From the NCBI GenBank assembly GCA_018433775.1, contig JAHDQN010000035.1, positions 62,001 through 126,000 on the forward strand: 64,000 nucleotides of DNA. Direction: 5' to 3'. The position numbers and the translations under genes are program-made. Positions 42,953 to 49,693 of the stretch are shown here, one piece after another. The DNA comes from Deltaproteobacteria bacterium (GTDB lineage Bacteria; Desulfobacterota; Desulfomonilia; UBA1062). The notes beneath the pieces were generated by a model. It had not been told where the DNA came from. It ran no database searches and worked only from the letters and a program-made list of their open reading frames with translations. Position 1 is the first letter of the stretch; every line of letters starts with the position of its first letter.

Positions 42953-43612
42953 ATGGCATTAAAGAACTGCAAAGAATGCGGAAGGGTGGTTAGTTCCAAT
43001 GCCCCCTCCTGTCCCCATTGTGGAGCCGTCCTAAAGAAAAAGATAGGATGTCTGGGGTATATTGGAGCTCTTTTCCTAATCTGCATCATTTTCGGAGTCA
43101 TGACAGATGAGCCTGAAGAAAATGGGGCGCGGACTTCAAATGCTTCCTCTCCCTTTCCCTCATCACCAGCGCAAGGGTCAAGGTCTGAAGAAATTAAGGA
43201 AATAAAGGTTTACCATGAAGGTGAGGCGGTTTTTGTCGGATACACATCCTACGCGGTGAATCGTTGCTGGTGGTCTCCGTTCCTGAGCTATAATCCCTAT
43301 ATAAACCAAGGGCCAGATGCGATGTACTTGTTCATTGATCTTGAGGTTCGTAACGATGACACAAAACCAAGGACCATCCCACCCTTTATGCTTGTCGATG
43401 AGCGTGGCGCCGAGTACGAATCAAGCAGTGATGGGTGGGCTGTTAGTGGGTCCATAGGTGCCCTTGATAGCCTGAATCCCTCGGTGATAAAGCAGGGCCT
43501 CGTGGTGTTTGACGTGCCACAGGGCCCGAAGTATCGCCTGAAGCTCTCGGGTGGTTATTGGTCAAATGAAGAAGCTTTCGTACAGCTCAATCCTAGTGCC
43601 AAAGGCCAATAA
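42953..43612 (+). CDS. Zinc-ribbon, membrane-anchored DUF4352-like protein
   Basis: A 219-aa protein. Residues 1-27 are a zinc ribbon (CKECG ... CPHCG), then a membrane helix at about 33-50 (CLGYIGALFLICIIFGVM). A low-complexity Ser/Pro linker precedes a beta-rich C-terminal domain, which begins with VYHEGEAVFVGYTSYAVN and continues MYLFIDLEVRNDDTKPRTIPPFMLVDERGAEYE and VIKQGLVVFDVPQGPKYRLKLSGGYW. That is the pattern of DUF4352/immunoglobulin-like lipoprotein domains. First gene of a small rightward cargo set; function unknown. Confidence 0.8.
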   Translation: MALKNCKECGRVVSSNAPSCPHCGAVLKKKIGCLGYIGALFLICIIFGVMTDEPEENGARTSNASSPFPSSPAQGSRSEEIKEIKVYHEGEAVFVGYTSYAVNRCWWSPFLSYNPYINQGPDAMYLFIDLEVRNDDTKPRTIPPFMLVDERGAEYESSSDGWAVSGSIGALDSLNPSVIKQGLVVFDVPQGPKYRLKLSGGYWSNEEAFVQLNPSAKGQ

Positions 43613-43780
43613 TATCTTATGGGTACGATGACGAGTAATTTTATGACTCGGGGCGATCCCATTAATGATTGGCATGAATTGATTATCAATTGCGCAATAC
43701 TATAGCAATTAAGGTAAACGAGAACTTGAAATAACTATTATCCCGTAATGGGAACTAATTATGAAAGAGAGGGGTGTAAG

Positions 43781-43987
43781 ATGGCTGATTATTATGTTAA
43801 CAAGCAAGCACAGAGCAATGGCGACCACGAAGTACATCATTCAGGATGTCAATATCTGCCAAGTTACGAAAACAGGCTCTACCTGGGAGATTTCCAATCC
43901 TGCTATGGGGCAGTACGAGAAGCTAAGAAATATTATCCACAGTCAAATGGATGTTACTTCTGCTGCCGAGATTGCCACACAACGTAA
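43781..43987 (+). CDS. Small Cys/His-containing conserved hypothetical protein
   Basis: A 68-aa protein beginning MADYYVNKQAQSNGDHEVHHSGC, followed by YLP, NRLYLGDF-SCYGAVREAKKYYPQSNGCYFCCRDCH. The start at 43781 is behind a GAGAGGGGTG box. The C-terminal CYFCCRDCH and the upstream His/Cys could bind one zinc ion. I know this type as a widespread small protein of unknown role, often in mobile regions. Confidence 0.7.
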   Translation: MADYYVNKQAQSNGDHEVHHSGCQYLPSYENRLYLGDFQSCYGAVREAKKYYPQSNGCYFCCRDCHTT

Positions 43988-44005
43988 TACACCTCCAGTA
44001 AAAGC

Positions 44006-44191
44006 GTGGATCAAGACCAGCTCGACCGCATTGAGAAAAAGCTCGACAGACTCCTCTCTATTTTTGGAGAAGGCGAACCTTTGCGAAGATCTGTAGAGGA
44101 GCTGCGCAGGATGGCGCAGGCAAAAGTGCTGCAATTTGAGGAGGGACGGCACAGGAGAAAGAGTCGCGGTAGTGAGGATGAAGAGCGATAA
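44006..44191 (+). CDS. Small coiled-coil hypothetical protein (GTG start)
   Basis: A 61-aa charged protein: DQDQLDRIEKKLDRLLSIF is a short amphipathic coiled coil, with a basic tail (RHRRKSRG). It begins with GTG 19 bases after the previous stop, without a strong ribosome site, and is followed by a perfect terminator. Residue composition looks coding, but family unknown. Confidence 0.5.
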   Translation: MDQDQLDRIEKKLDRLLSIFGEGEPLRRSVEELRRMAQAKVLQFEEGRHRRKSRGSEDEER

Positions 44192-44237
44192 CGTGCCATT
44201 GAGGTGAAGAGATGCCGTTCTTTCGCAGAGGCGAGAG

Positions 44238-44263
44238 GCCGGGGCTTAACCCCGGCTTTTTTT
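44238..44263 (+). terminator. Rho-independent terminator
   Basis: A 7-bp GC stem GCCGGGG/CCCCGGC with a CTTAA loop followed by seven T residues. It closes the rightward cargo genes 42953-44191. Confidence 0.9.
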
Positions 44264-44372
44264 ATTCCTTAGGCTATGGAATATATTTTTCTCATGCGCA
44301 CGGGATACATAAAAAAACTACTGGTTAGCTTTTCGCAGATTCCATCACTAAGGACACAAAATACCGGCTAGT

Positions 44373-44747
44373 TTATTTTTCAAAAGTCACAAAAGGTAAT
44401 ACTGGACCATCCTCGGGTTCTTCTTCGCTAGCACTCCAGAAAAAAACAGAAATATTTTTCCCGCTAGGTGGTTCAAAGCAAACTTTACCAGGCTTACCAA
44501 CCGTTCCTTCCTCAAATCTGAGTACTTTCGGCACAGAAGGGAATGTACTTATCTGAATAATATTATCCAAGTAAATCTTATCGGTGCCGCCAAACATACC
44601 CCCATATCCATTTTTCTTTTTGATTTTAAAGATTTCTTTTTCAAATTTATCGACGGCTTCCTCAACTGTCAAGGCATCAACAATCATGGAAAATATACCT
44701 TCTCGATCATCTCCCCCATGAGTCGAAAAATGAGCTAAAAAATTCAT
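44373..44747 (-). CDS. Hypothetical protein
   Basis: A 124-aa protein starting MNFLAHFSTHGGDDREGIFSMIVDALTVEEAVDKFEKEIFKIKKKNGYG. The remaining half is beta-rich (KIYLDNIIQISTFPSVPKVLRF, KNISVFFWSASEEE). AGGAGG lies before the start, so it is probably a real gene. No family recognised; it lies downstream of the nuclease pair but about 200 bases away, across a palindrome. Confidence 0.6.
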   Translation of the reverse strand: MNFLAHFSTHGGDDREGIFSMIVDALTVEEAVDKFEKEIFKIKKKNGYGGMFGGTDKIYLDNIIQISTFPSVPKVLRFEEGTVGKPGKVCFEPPSGKNISVFFWSASEEEPEDGPVLPFVTFEK

Positions 44748-44911
44748 TCAGTCCTCCTTTGATAGAAATCATGTTAGCCCGGAATGAATCACAAACATGA
44801 TAATTCCGTGTAGATTATATTTGATGCCATATATACCCAGTTTGCTTCATGATCAAAGAGAGATTTTCCTTGGTTTTCAGCCAGGCACAACAAATAACAC
44901 AAACTTCATAA

Positions 44912-44937
44912 TTTCACAAACCGGTCGGTTTGTGAAA
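44912..44937. repeat. Perfect 26-bp palindrome
   Basis: Arms TTTCACAAACCG and CGGTTTGTGAAA around a GT centre. It starts 13 bases after the nuclease stop (minus strand) and 165 bases upstream of the 44747 start. No T-run follows. The near-zero loop and ACCGRYCGGT core resemble TetR-type operators more than a terminator. Confidence 0.6.
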
Positions 44938-44950
44938 CAAAATGGGGGAG

Positions 44951-45535
44951 CTAGCTGTCATTGAACTGCCAATGGCGAGCAATGTGATAAGCCCTTACAA
45001 GGCGTGGCGACGCTTCGCCGCTTAACAAATCTGGATTTGTTTTTTCAAGGAGCTCGTGCTTTTCATGAGTTATGCAGGATTCATCACAGCTCATAGGCCA
45101 ACCTCCTCCCCCTCGGATATCAATTTTCCCACATACTTGGCATTCGCACCAATAATATCCAGTATCTTTATGAACTAAGTCATCTCTGGTGTTTAGATAG
45201 AAAAGATATGCACTTTCACTCTCTGATTTAGGAACCGTATGGTCACCAAAAAATATAAATGTATCTCCGAAATTTCTTGCCCAGCCAGCAGCTTTATCCA
45301 TCGCTTTTTGATCAGGCTTGTAAGGTTTAATCTCTATCCAATATCCCCACTGAGGCAGAAAGAAATCAGGCTTATACCCATACTCGGGCCCCCAAGTCCG
45401 AGCACCAGTTACAAATGCCTGTTCTTTCTCATATTCCCATCGAATACCCAGTAAGTCATAAAAGACAGCCCATCGAGCTTCTAGCCGAGAACGAAAAAGG
45501 GTGTCTTTATACCTCGTTGGCTTAGGTTTAATCAT
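44951..45535 (-). CDS. PD-(D/E)XK-like nuclease with C-terminal zinc finger
   Basis: A 194-aa protein from the ATG at 45535, which overlaps the preceding stop by 8 bases. FRSRLEARWAVFYDLLGIRWEYEKE supplies the helix with the conserved Glu; YKPDFFLPQWGYWIEIKPYKP contains the PD...(E)xK core: PDF, then E-I-K. The family resembles phage and restriction-type endonucleases of the PD-(D/E)XK superfamily. The C-terminal half has a CECQVCG pair and a CDESC pair that could form a zinc finger for DNA or RNA binding. Coupled to the upstream 212-aa gene, with which it may form a two-gene defence or anti-phage unit (inference). Confidence 0.7.
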   Translation of the reverse strand: MIKPKPTRYKDTLFRSRLEARWAVFYDLLGIRWEYEKEQAFVTGARTWGPEYGYKPDFFLPQWGYWIEIKPYKPDQKAMDKAAGWARNFGDTFIFFGDHTVPKSESESAYLFYLNTRDDLVHKDTGYYWCECQVCGKIDIRGGGGWPMSCDESCITHEKHELLEKTNPDLLSGEASPRLVRAYHIARHWQFNDS

Positions 45536-46166
45536 GGCTGCAGGCACGGTTTTCCCGATATTTTTGTTCAATGTACAAATCCACCAGATCCAGAAAAATG
45601 GTCGTTATTCGCACGAATGAAATAACTGCATCTTGATAAGCGGTTTCAGGAACGCCGGCTTCTTCATCCTCTAAAACACATTTGAAGTCTTCATACTTCA
45701 TGCCTGGTGCCAGAGCTGCTAGCATATGCTTATCTGATAAGTGAATAAACGCCGATGTTTCTTTGTAGAGCTCTGAGATCCAAGGTTCATAAGATGAGAA
45801 TCTGTTGCAGAGGTATCGATCAGTCATAAGATTCCCGTCGGAAGCAACCATCTTATTAATGCTTTTGCCTTCGAGCAGGCCATCAAAAAGATTTTGCGGA
45901 TTTTTGGCCCATGCTATGGCCGCTGTTCGTAAAACATTATCTAATTGCAAACGTATAAGTGGCGCCGCCGCTGAAAAGTTGCTGGATAATATAAGATCAA
46001 AGAACCCTCTGGTTAAAGAGTATGATCGTCTTAGTGCGCCAGCTATAAACAGATCACTATATGCCAAGGTGTCATCAAGGGGTCCCAACTTGTCAGAGAA
46101 TTCGTGATGAAACCGGCACATCGCGTGCTTTGATTTGGCAGCAAGATCACGTGTGATATTATCCAT
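45528..46166 (-). CDS. All-helical protein of unknown function, HEPN-like in outline
   Basis: A 212-aa helical protein. HAMCRFHHEFSDKLG and SDLFIAGALRRSYSLTRGFFDLILSSNFSAAAPLIRLQLDNVLRTAAIAWAKNP fit the helices of the DUF5677/DUF6988-type group, where an Arg in the middle helix is typical. ETSAFIHLSDKH has the spacing of conserved residues seen in that group. A strict HEPN Rx4-6H motif is not evident, so RNase activity is not supported. It overlaps the nuclease gene, so both are translated together. Confidence 0.55.
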   Translation of the reverse strand: MDNITRDLAAKSKHAMCRFHHEFSDKLGPLDDTLAYSDLFIAGALRRSYSLTRGFFDLILSSNFSAAAPLIRLQLDNVLRTAAIAWAKNPQNLFDGLLEGKSINKMVASDGNLMTDRYLCNRFSSYEPWISELYKETSAFIHLSDKHMLAALAPGMKYEDFKCVLEDEEAGVPETAYQDAVISFVRITTIFLDLVDLYIEQKYRENRACSHD

Positions 46167-46276
46167 ATAATTACCAATGCAAATTTAATGTGGCCAATCT
46201 GAATCCTGCGAGTAAGTTGCTATTCTTTATTCAAAAAATCAATCCTTATAAACTTGGTTGGGCAAATTTGAGATAA

Positions 46277-46304
46277 AGAGACCGGGGGTGATGTCCCGGT
46301 CTCT
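46277..46304 (-). terminator. Rho-independent terminator
   Basis: A 10-bp stem AGAGACCGGG/CCCGGTCTCT with an 8-base loop, followed on the minus strand by TTTATCTC. It lies 48 bases after the stop of the 46352 gene. Confidence 0.75.
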
Positions 46305-46351
46305 AATCTTACCATCGGGAGTTCTTGTTCACGGGGGCAGGGATGGGGGTC

Positions 46352-46597
46352 CTATTGTTCACCTCCTGCAGCCCCGACTTCTTCCGATTGAATAAGGTTA
46401 TCGTAGGCCACTATAAGCTCATCCAGGAGATGATACAGTCCAAAGAGAATCCCTTTCTTATCACGCCCCTGTGCGAGCTGAAAGATACCGGGGTCCTTAG
46501 CCAGTGCTGTTTCGAAGAGCAGTTCTTTTATCAGCCTTGCCTTGTTGATGTTCGTGTCCAGAGCCCCATCATAATCGCACTCTAATGTCTGTTTCAT
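46352..46597 (-). CDS. Small acidic hypothetical protein
   Basis: An 81-aa helical, acidic protein (MKQTLECDYDGALDTNINKARLIKELLFETALAKD ... GILFGLYHLLDELIVAYDNLIQSEE). A GAGGAGGGATATC ribosome site precedes the ATG, and a terminator follows. No family recognised. It is transcribed from its own region between the HTH/recombinase pair and the helical/nuclease pair. Confidence 0.6.
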   Translation of the reverse strand: MKQTLECDYDGALDTNINKARLIKELLFETALAKDPGIFQLAQGRDKKGILFGLYHLLDELIVAYDNLIQSEEVGAAGGEQ

Positions 46598-46749
46598 GAT
46601 ATCCCTCCTCTTTTCGCACTCATGGTGCGTTTATTTACAGGACGTCACACACAGAAGAGGTAAGAGCGCCATGCCTTTGAGATTGCTTCTGAAATTAAAA
46701 ATAGTTAAAGACTTATCAGCCATCCACTACCTCAACTAGTGCGTGGTCA

Positions 46750-46784
46750 GAGCCAGCAAGGTGCTGGTTACACCTTGCTGGCTC
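46750..46784. repeat. 14-bp perfect inverted repeat downstream of the HTH gene
   Basis: GAGCCAGCAAGGTG and CACCTTGCTGGCTC around a 7-base loop. It lies 52 bases past the stop of the HTH gene on the minus strand. No T-run. It could end transcription or serve as a recombinase binding site. Confidence 0.6.
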
Positions 46785-46835
46785 GCAATATCTCTTAAGA
46801 TGTGGTTATCTCATCAAGATTTCAATGACAGCCGG

Positions 46836-47177
46836 TCACTCGCCTTCTTCGAAGAGATCAGATCCTCCAAGCTCTTTCCAGTACGTGCGAAGGTCTGCCC
46901 GAGAGATGCGATAATCCCGGCCGGTCTTTGCCGCTTTGAGCTTTCCGGCCTTGATCGCCCTTCTCAATGTTTCAGAATGCAAGCCCAGGAGACCTGCCGC
47001 CTCTGAAAGAGAGAAGGTCGTCTTTTCCTTGTCTGCCACCATGTCAAACACTCCTTGAAGCAATCTTTTCGAATTCTCCCCTGCCTGATTCGTAAGTTCG
47101 GGGCGTTCCCGTGCTATCCTCTCCAGGTTTGCCCGGGCCTCTCGTACCAAGTCCATGTCGACCGTCTTTTTCTTCAT
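46836..47177 (-). CDS. Excisionase-like helix-turn-helix protein
   Basis: A 113-aa protein from the ATG at 47177, which overlaps the recombinase stop (ATGA). A helical N-terminal half (VREARANLERIARERPELTNQAGENSKRLLQGVFDMV) precedes a MerR/excisionase-type HTH_17 domain: FSLSEAAGLLGLHSETLRRAIKAGKLKAAKTGRDYRISRADLRTYWKEL. The frame upstream of 47177 overlaps the recombinase gene and is not needed. Translational coupling suggests it controls the direction of the serine recombinase. Confidence 0.85.
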   Translation of the reverse strand: MKKKTVDMDLVREARANLERIARERPELTNQAGENSKRLLQGVFDMVADKEKTTFSLSEAAGLLGLHSETLRRAIKAGKLKAAKTGRDYRISRADLRTYWKELGGSDLFEEGE

Positions 47178-47848
47178 GCTGCCAGTAAGATCCTCTTGAT
47201 CTGTTCTGCCCTGAATGATTTGCAGGTCCTGGTTGTGAATCCCTGCCGATCGAGCTCTCGGCATATGGCCAGAAGATTTAAACCGGCAGCTCTGAGCCTC
47301 CGGATCTCGGCTATTACCTCTTGCTCAGCTGGATTCTCTTCAAGGTGAATGCCGTCTTCTGTGATGTTGTACCCATAAGGGATTGAGCCAACCCGTTCTT
47401 TGCGTGCCTTTTTTGCCTGCAGTGCGCTCGAGGTCCGAGCCTTGATTATGAGCCGCTCATACTCGGCAAATGCATCTATCATGCGTCTCATGAGAACATC
47501 AGAAGGGGTGTTTCCGTCAGTACCTTCCCCCGCTGCAGAAACCACCCGGGCACCCTTGCGGGAAATTGCGCTTTCGATCATGGCTGTTACGATAGGGTCT
47601 CTGCCCATCCGGTCACGTTTTGAGACAAGCAGGGCATCACCCTTTTCAAGAGCAGCAATGGCTTGAAGCAACCCTGGTCTCTTCTCGATCCCGGCCGCTC
47701 CGCTTATGCCCTCGTCACTGAATATCTCGGCCTGGCCGGCGCCATTCCTCCCGATATATGCCCTGCATGAATCCAGCTGAGCGTTGAGTCCGGCCCTTGA
47801 GTCAGTCTGTTCATCCGTCGAAACTCTCAAATAGATCACATAGGCCAT
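47174..47848 (-). CDS. Serine recombinase (resolvase/invertase type)
   Basis: A 224-aa serine recombinase. The catalytic domain starts YVIYLRVSTDEQ with the nucleophilic Ser10 and has SRAGLNAQLDSCRAYI, SDEGISGAAG, KRPGLLQAIAALEKGDALLVSKRDRMGRD and FAEYERLIIKARTSSALQAKKARKERVGSIPYGY. The C-terminal 70 residues are a short recombinase domain (AEQEVIAEIRRLRAAGLNLLAICRELDRQGFTTR), lacking the zinc ribbon and coiled coil of large serine integrases. A second recombinase in a tyrosine-integrase element could resolve multimers or invert a segment. A very good promoter and GGAGG site drive it. Confidence 0.93.
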   Translation of the reverse strand: MAYVIYLRVSTDEQTDSRAGLNAQLDSCRAYIGRNGAGQAEIFSDEGISGAAGIEKRPGLLQAIAALEKGDALLVSKRDRMGRDPIVTAMIESAISRKGARVVSAAGEGTDGNTPSDVLMRRMIDAFAEYERLIIKARTSSALQAKKARKERVGSIPYGYNITEDGIHLEENPAEQEVIAEIRRLRAAGLNLLAICRELDRQGFTTRTCKSFRAEQIKRILLAA

Positions 47849-47870
47849 ATTGCAACCTCCATAATAAACA

Positions 47871-47898
47871 ATTATAAACTAATATATACTTATGTCAA
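47871..47898 (-). promoter_or_regulatory. Near-consensus sigma-70 promoter of the serine recombinase
   Basis: TTGACA (47893-47898) and TATAAT (47871-47876), both exact consensus, with a 16-base AT-rich spacer on the minus strand. Predicted start is about 47864; GGAGG follows just before the ATG at 47848. Confidence 0.85.
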
Positions 47899-48234
47899 CA
47901 ATTAAATGGTGCCAGTACATCACATTTGTGTGGTCATGTGTGTCCGCCCGATCTTCCCTCACACGCGCCTACACCTCTTAAAATTCAGCTCGAAACGGGG
48001 GTTCACGGGTAGACCAGTGCATGTTCTTTTTGAAAAGTCTTCGCTCGATGGATCACGGGAAGGAATGTGCATGAATAATGGTCTGTGCCTTGCTCATAAT
48101 GTGATGAACATCACAGGATCATTCAAAAAGTGGGGGGTCAAAAGGGATTCAAAAGAGGGTCAAAGGGGGGTCCGGTGTTACAGGGGGATAGTAGGAAGAT
48201 AATGTAGGGATAGAAAAGGGGCATCTATTATCTC
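47899..48234. other. Intergenic region with short direct repeats
   Basis: No gene supported; a plus-strand frame at 47906-48202 has no ribosome site or domain. It holds the CRP-like palindrome at 48100-48115. From 48122 to about 48165 there are four copies of TCAAA preceded or followed by G-runs, the last three about 11 bases apart, which resembles iterons or recombinase subsites. Confidence 0.5.
48100..48115. promoter_or_regulatory. CRP/FNR-type binding site
   Basis: TGTGATGAACATCACA is a perfect inverted repeat matching the CRP consensus TGTGA-N6-TCACA. It lies about 240 bases upstream of the serine-recombinase promoter and 120 bases past the end of the 48235 gene. Whether a host CRP-family protein binds it is unknown. 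Confidence 0.55.
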
Positions 48235-48507
48235 TCAGGTTGTGGCCTGGTCCTTTTGGGATTCTTGCCACCATGACTCAAACTCCAGCTCATCAAGAAA
48301 AGGCTTTCTATTCGGTAGCGTATGTATGGGAAAATCATGAAATCGATTGCGCCACTTCTTGACCTTTTTCCAGGCGGATTCATGATTTTCGGGGAGTTTC
48401 AGAAACGGCTCAAGGTAAGCAACGATTGCTTTCCTGCCGATGTGAGGTTTTCTAAACTCGTTACATTCAGCATCCTTCAAGGTGCCGGGCCTCCTTATCG
48501 AGCTCAT
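48235..48507 (-). CDS. Small winged-helix DNA-binding-like protein
   Basis: A 90-aa protein. HIGRKAIVAYLEPFLKLPENHESAWKKVKKWRNRFHDFPIHTLPNRKPFLDELEFESWW has the layout of a phage HTH_17-like domain: a helix pair, then the FPIHTLPNRKPF beta-wing and a final helix with Trp. Such proteins are excisionase- or terminase-small-subunit-like. It lies directly after the baseplate-hub gene (29 bases). Confidence 0.55.
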   Translation of the reverse strand: MSSIRRPGTLKDAECNEFRKPHIGRKAIVAYLEPFLKLPENHESAWKKVKKWRNRFHDFPIHTLPNRKPFLDELEFESWWQESQKDQATT

Positions 48508-48536
48508 TGCTCGATTCTTCCTTTTTCAGCCGGTTC

Positions 48537-49514
48537 TTAATTCACATATGATCCGAGAGGGACAGGCCAAAGAAGGCTAACGCAGGTAATTTCCGTATAC
48601 CAATCGTTCCCTCGGGTATCCCCGATGTGTCTGACCTTTATGATTTTGTAATATCCATCCTGATCCAGCGGACTCACGAGCTGCCCGACATCAATCTTTG
48701 TTTGTCTTATGACGCTGTTATCAACCTTCACAACCATTGCCGGATTTCTGATTATAAGGAGTGGATTCAGAAGGGTGCGTATAATGATTCCACCTTGAGT
48801 CTGCTGAGGCGTGCCTATAAGGCCGGTTTTGGGGGAAACGACAGTGGCTTTATCCTCGTGAGGCAAGGGTTCATTGATATTGAATACACTCAACCCTTCT
48901 TCACCGAAAAACCACTGGCAATTTTTGTCTTGTGTCATCTGCCTGATATACTTCTTTGGTTCACCAAAAATGACCTTCCCGCGGGGGAGCTTTTGAGAAT
49001 GAAGGCTTTGTGAAATGCTACCTACCGGAATAGGGTTCCGTGAGCTTTTTGCTATCTCCTTGAGAATTCCAGCGTAGTCATGTCCTTTAGTAAGAGTCTT
49101 TGCGCAAAAATTGGAAATCATGATTCCAAGCCCATTCATACAGTGAAGTGTCAGCTTGAAGTCTGTCCCATCCTCTCGATCGAAAAGGGGTTGGAATATT
49201 TCCCCATCCCAAATGGTACCATAATTCCCTGACTGGTACCCCGCTTCTATCACTACGGTCGAGCCAAGATTTACGGAATCGATTATAGCCCTTTCTGTAT
49301 CTCCGGCGAGATTCCAGATAGTGAGATCCGCGTACCACGGCACGTGGTTAAAGGCCTTTTCGATTGAAAATGTGCAGCGCAGGGCCTCGTTGCTCCAGTC
49401 GGAATCTGAGATGTCCCAGGCCAGACCCATCTCGCCGAGGATCTCCTTTTTCCCCACACCTATGGACCACCTGCGGCCGTACAAAGGGTTGTTGGGCTTT
49501 TCGCTAGGATTCAT
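48537..49514 (-). CDS. Phage baseplate hub (tail) protein, orphan
   Basis: A 325-aa protein with the features of phage baseplate-hub proteins (gp41-like or protein-D-like group). CTFSIEKAFNHVPWYADLTIWNLAGDTERAIIDSVNLGSTVVIEAGYQSGNYGTIWDGEIFQPLFDREDGTDFKLTLHCMNGLGIMI is the N-terminal beta barrel of such hubs. A LysM-like/helical middle part (HDYAGILKEIAKSS) and CQWFFGEEGLSVFNINEPL follow. It is the only recognisable virion gene in the element and sits at the right end, next to the tRNA. GGAGA precedes the start. Confidence 0.75.
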   Translation of the reverse strand: MNPSEKPNNPLYGRRWSIGVGKKEILGEMGLAWDISDSDWSNEALRCTFSIEKAFNHVPWYADLTIWNLAGDTERAIIDSVNLGSTVVIEAGYQSGNYGTIWDGEIFQPLFDREDGTDFKLTLHCMNGLGIMISNFCAKTLTKGHDYAGILKEIAKSSRNPIPVGSISQSLHSQKLPRGKVIFGEPKKYIRQMTQDKNCQWFFGEEGLSVFNINEPLPHEDKATVVSPKTGLIGTPQQTQGGIIIRTLLNPLLIIRNPAMVVKVDNSVIRQTKIDVGQLVSPLDQDGYYKIIKVRHIGDTRGNDWYTEITCVSLLWPVPLGSYVN

Positions 49515-49549
49515 GGTTTAGTTCTCCTTTTCTGATTTGATGAACAAAA

Positions 49550-49582
49550 AGGCCTCTCGGCTCCGTAGAACCAAAGAGACCT
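49550..49582 (-). terminator. Rho-independent terminator between tRNA and hub gene
   Basis: On the minus strand an imperfect stem AGGTCTCTTTGG/CCGAGAGGCCT with a loop of about ten bases is followed by TTTTTG. It probably ends the transcript coming from the CCA enzyme and tRNA-Ala, and is supplied by the element. Confidence 0.7.
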
Positions 49583-49631
49583 CTATTGATAATCTGAGAG
49601 ACGTAAAAGCTTGATTGGATAGGGCAGGAAT

Positions 49632-49649
49632 ACTGCCCATCTACTGCCC
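49632..49649. repeat. Paired ACTGCCC repeats, right arm-type integrase sites
   Basis: ACTGCCC at 49632-49638 and 49643-49649, 11 bases apart, about 50 bases inside the right attachment core. Same heptamer, orientation and spacing as the left pair at 36894-36911. Confidence 0.65.
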
Positions 49650-49693
49650 TGGAAAAGTGGGTTTTTTGAGGTCTAACTATTTGATTTAATTGA

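Noticed and set aside
45528-46166. HEPN ribonuclease call for the 212-aa helical protein
   Set aside because: The overall helical pattern is suggestive but no Rx4-6H motif is present, so only a loose HEPN-like outline is stated.
48122-48165. CRISPR-like short repeats
   Set aside because: Units are 5-7 bases, spaced about 11-16 bases; far too short for CRISPR repeats and no cas genes are present.
47906-48202. 98-codon plus-strand gene in the gap right of the serine recombinase
   Set aside because: No ribosome site, irregular residue use and contains the CRP-like palindrome and repeats; better seen as non-coding.
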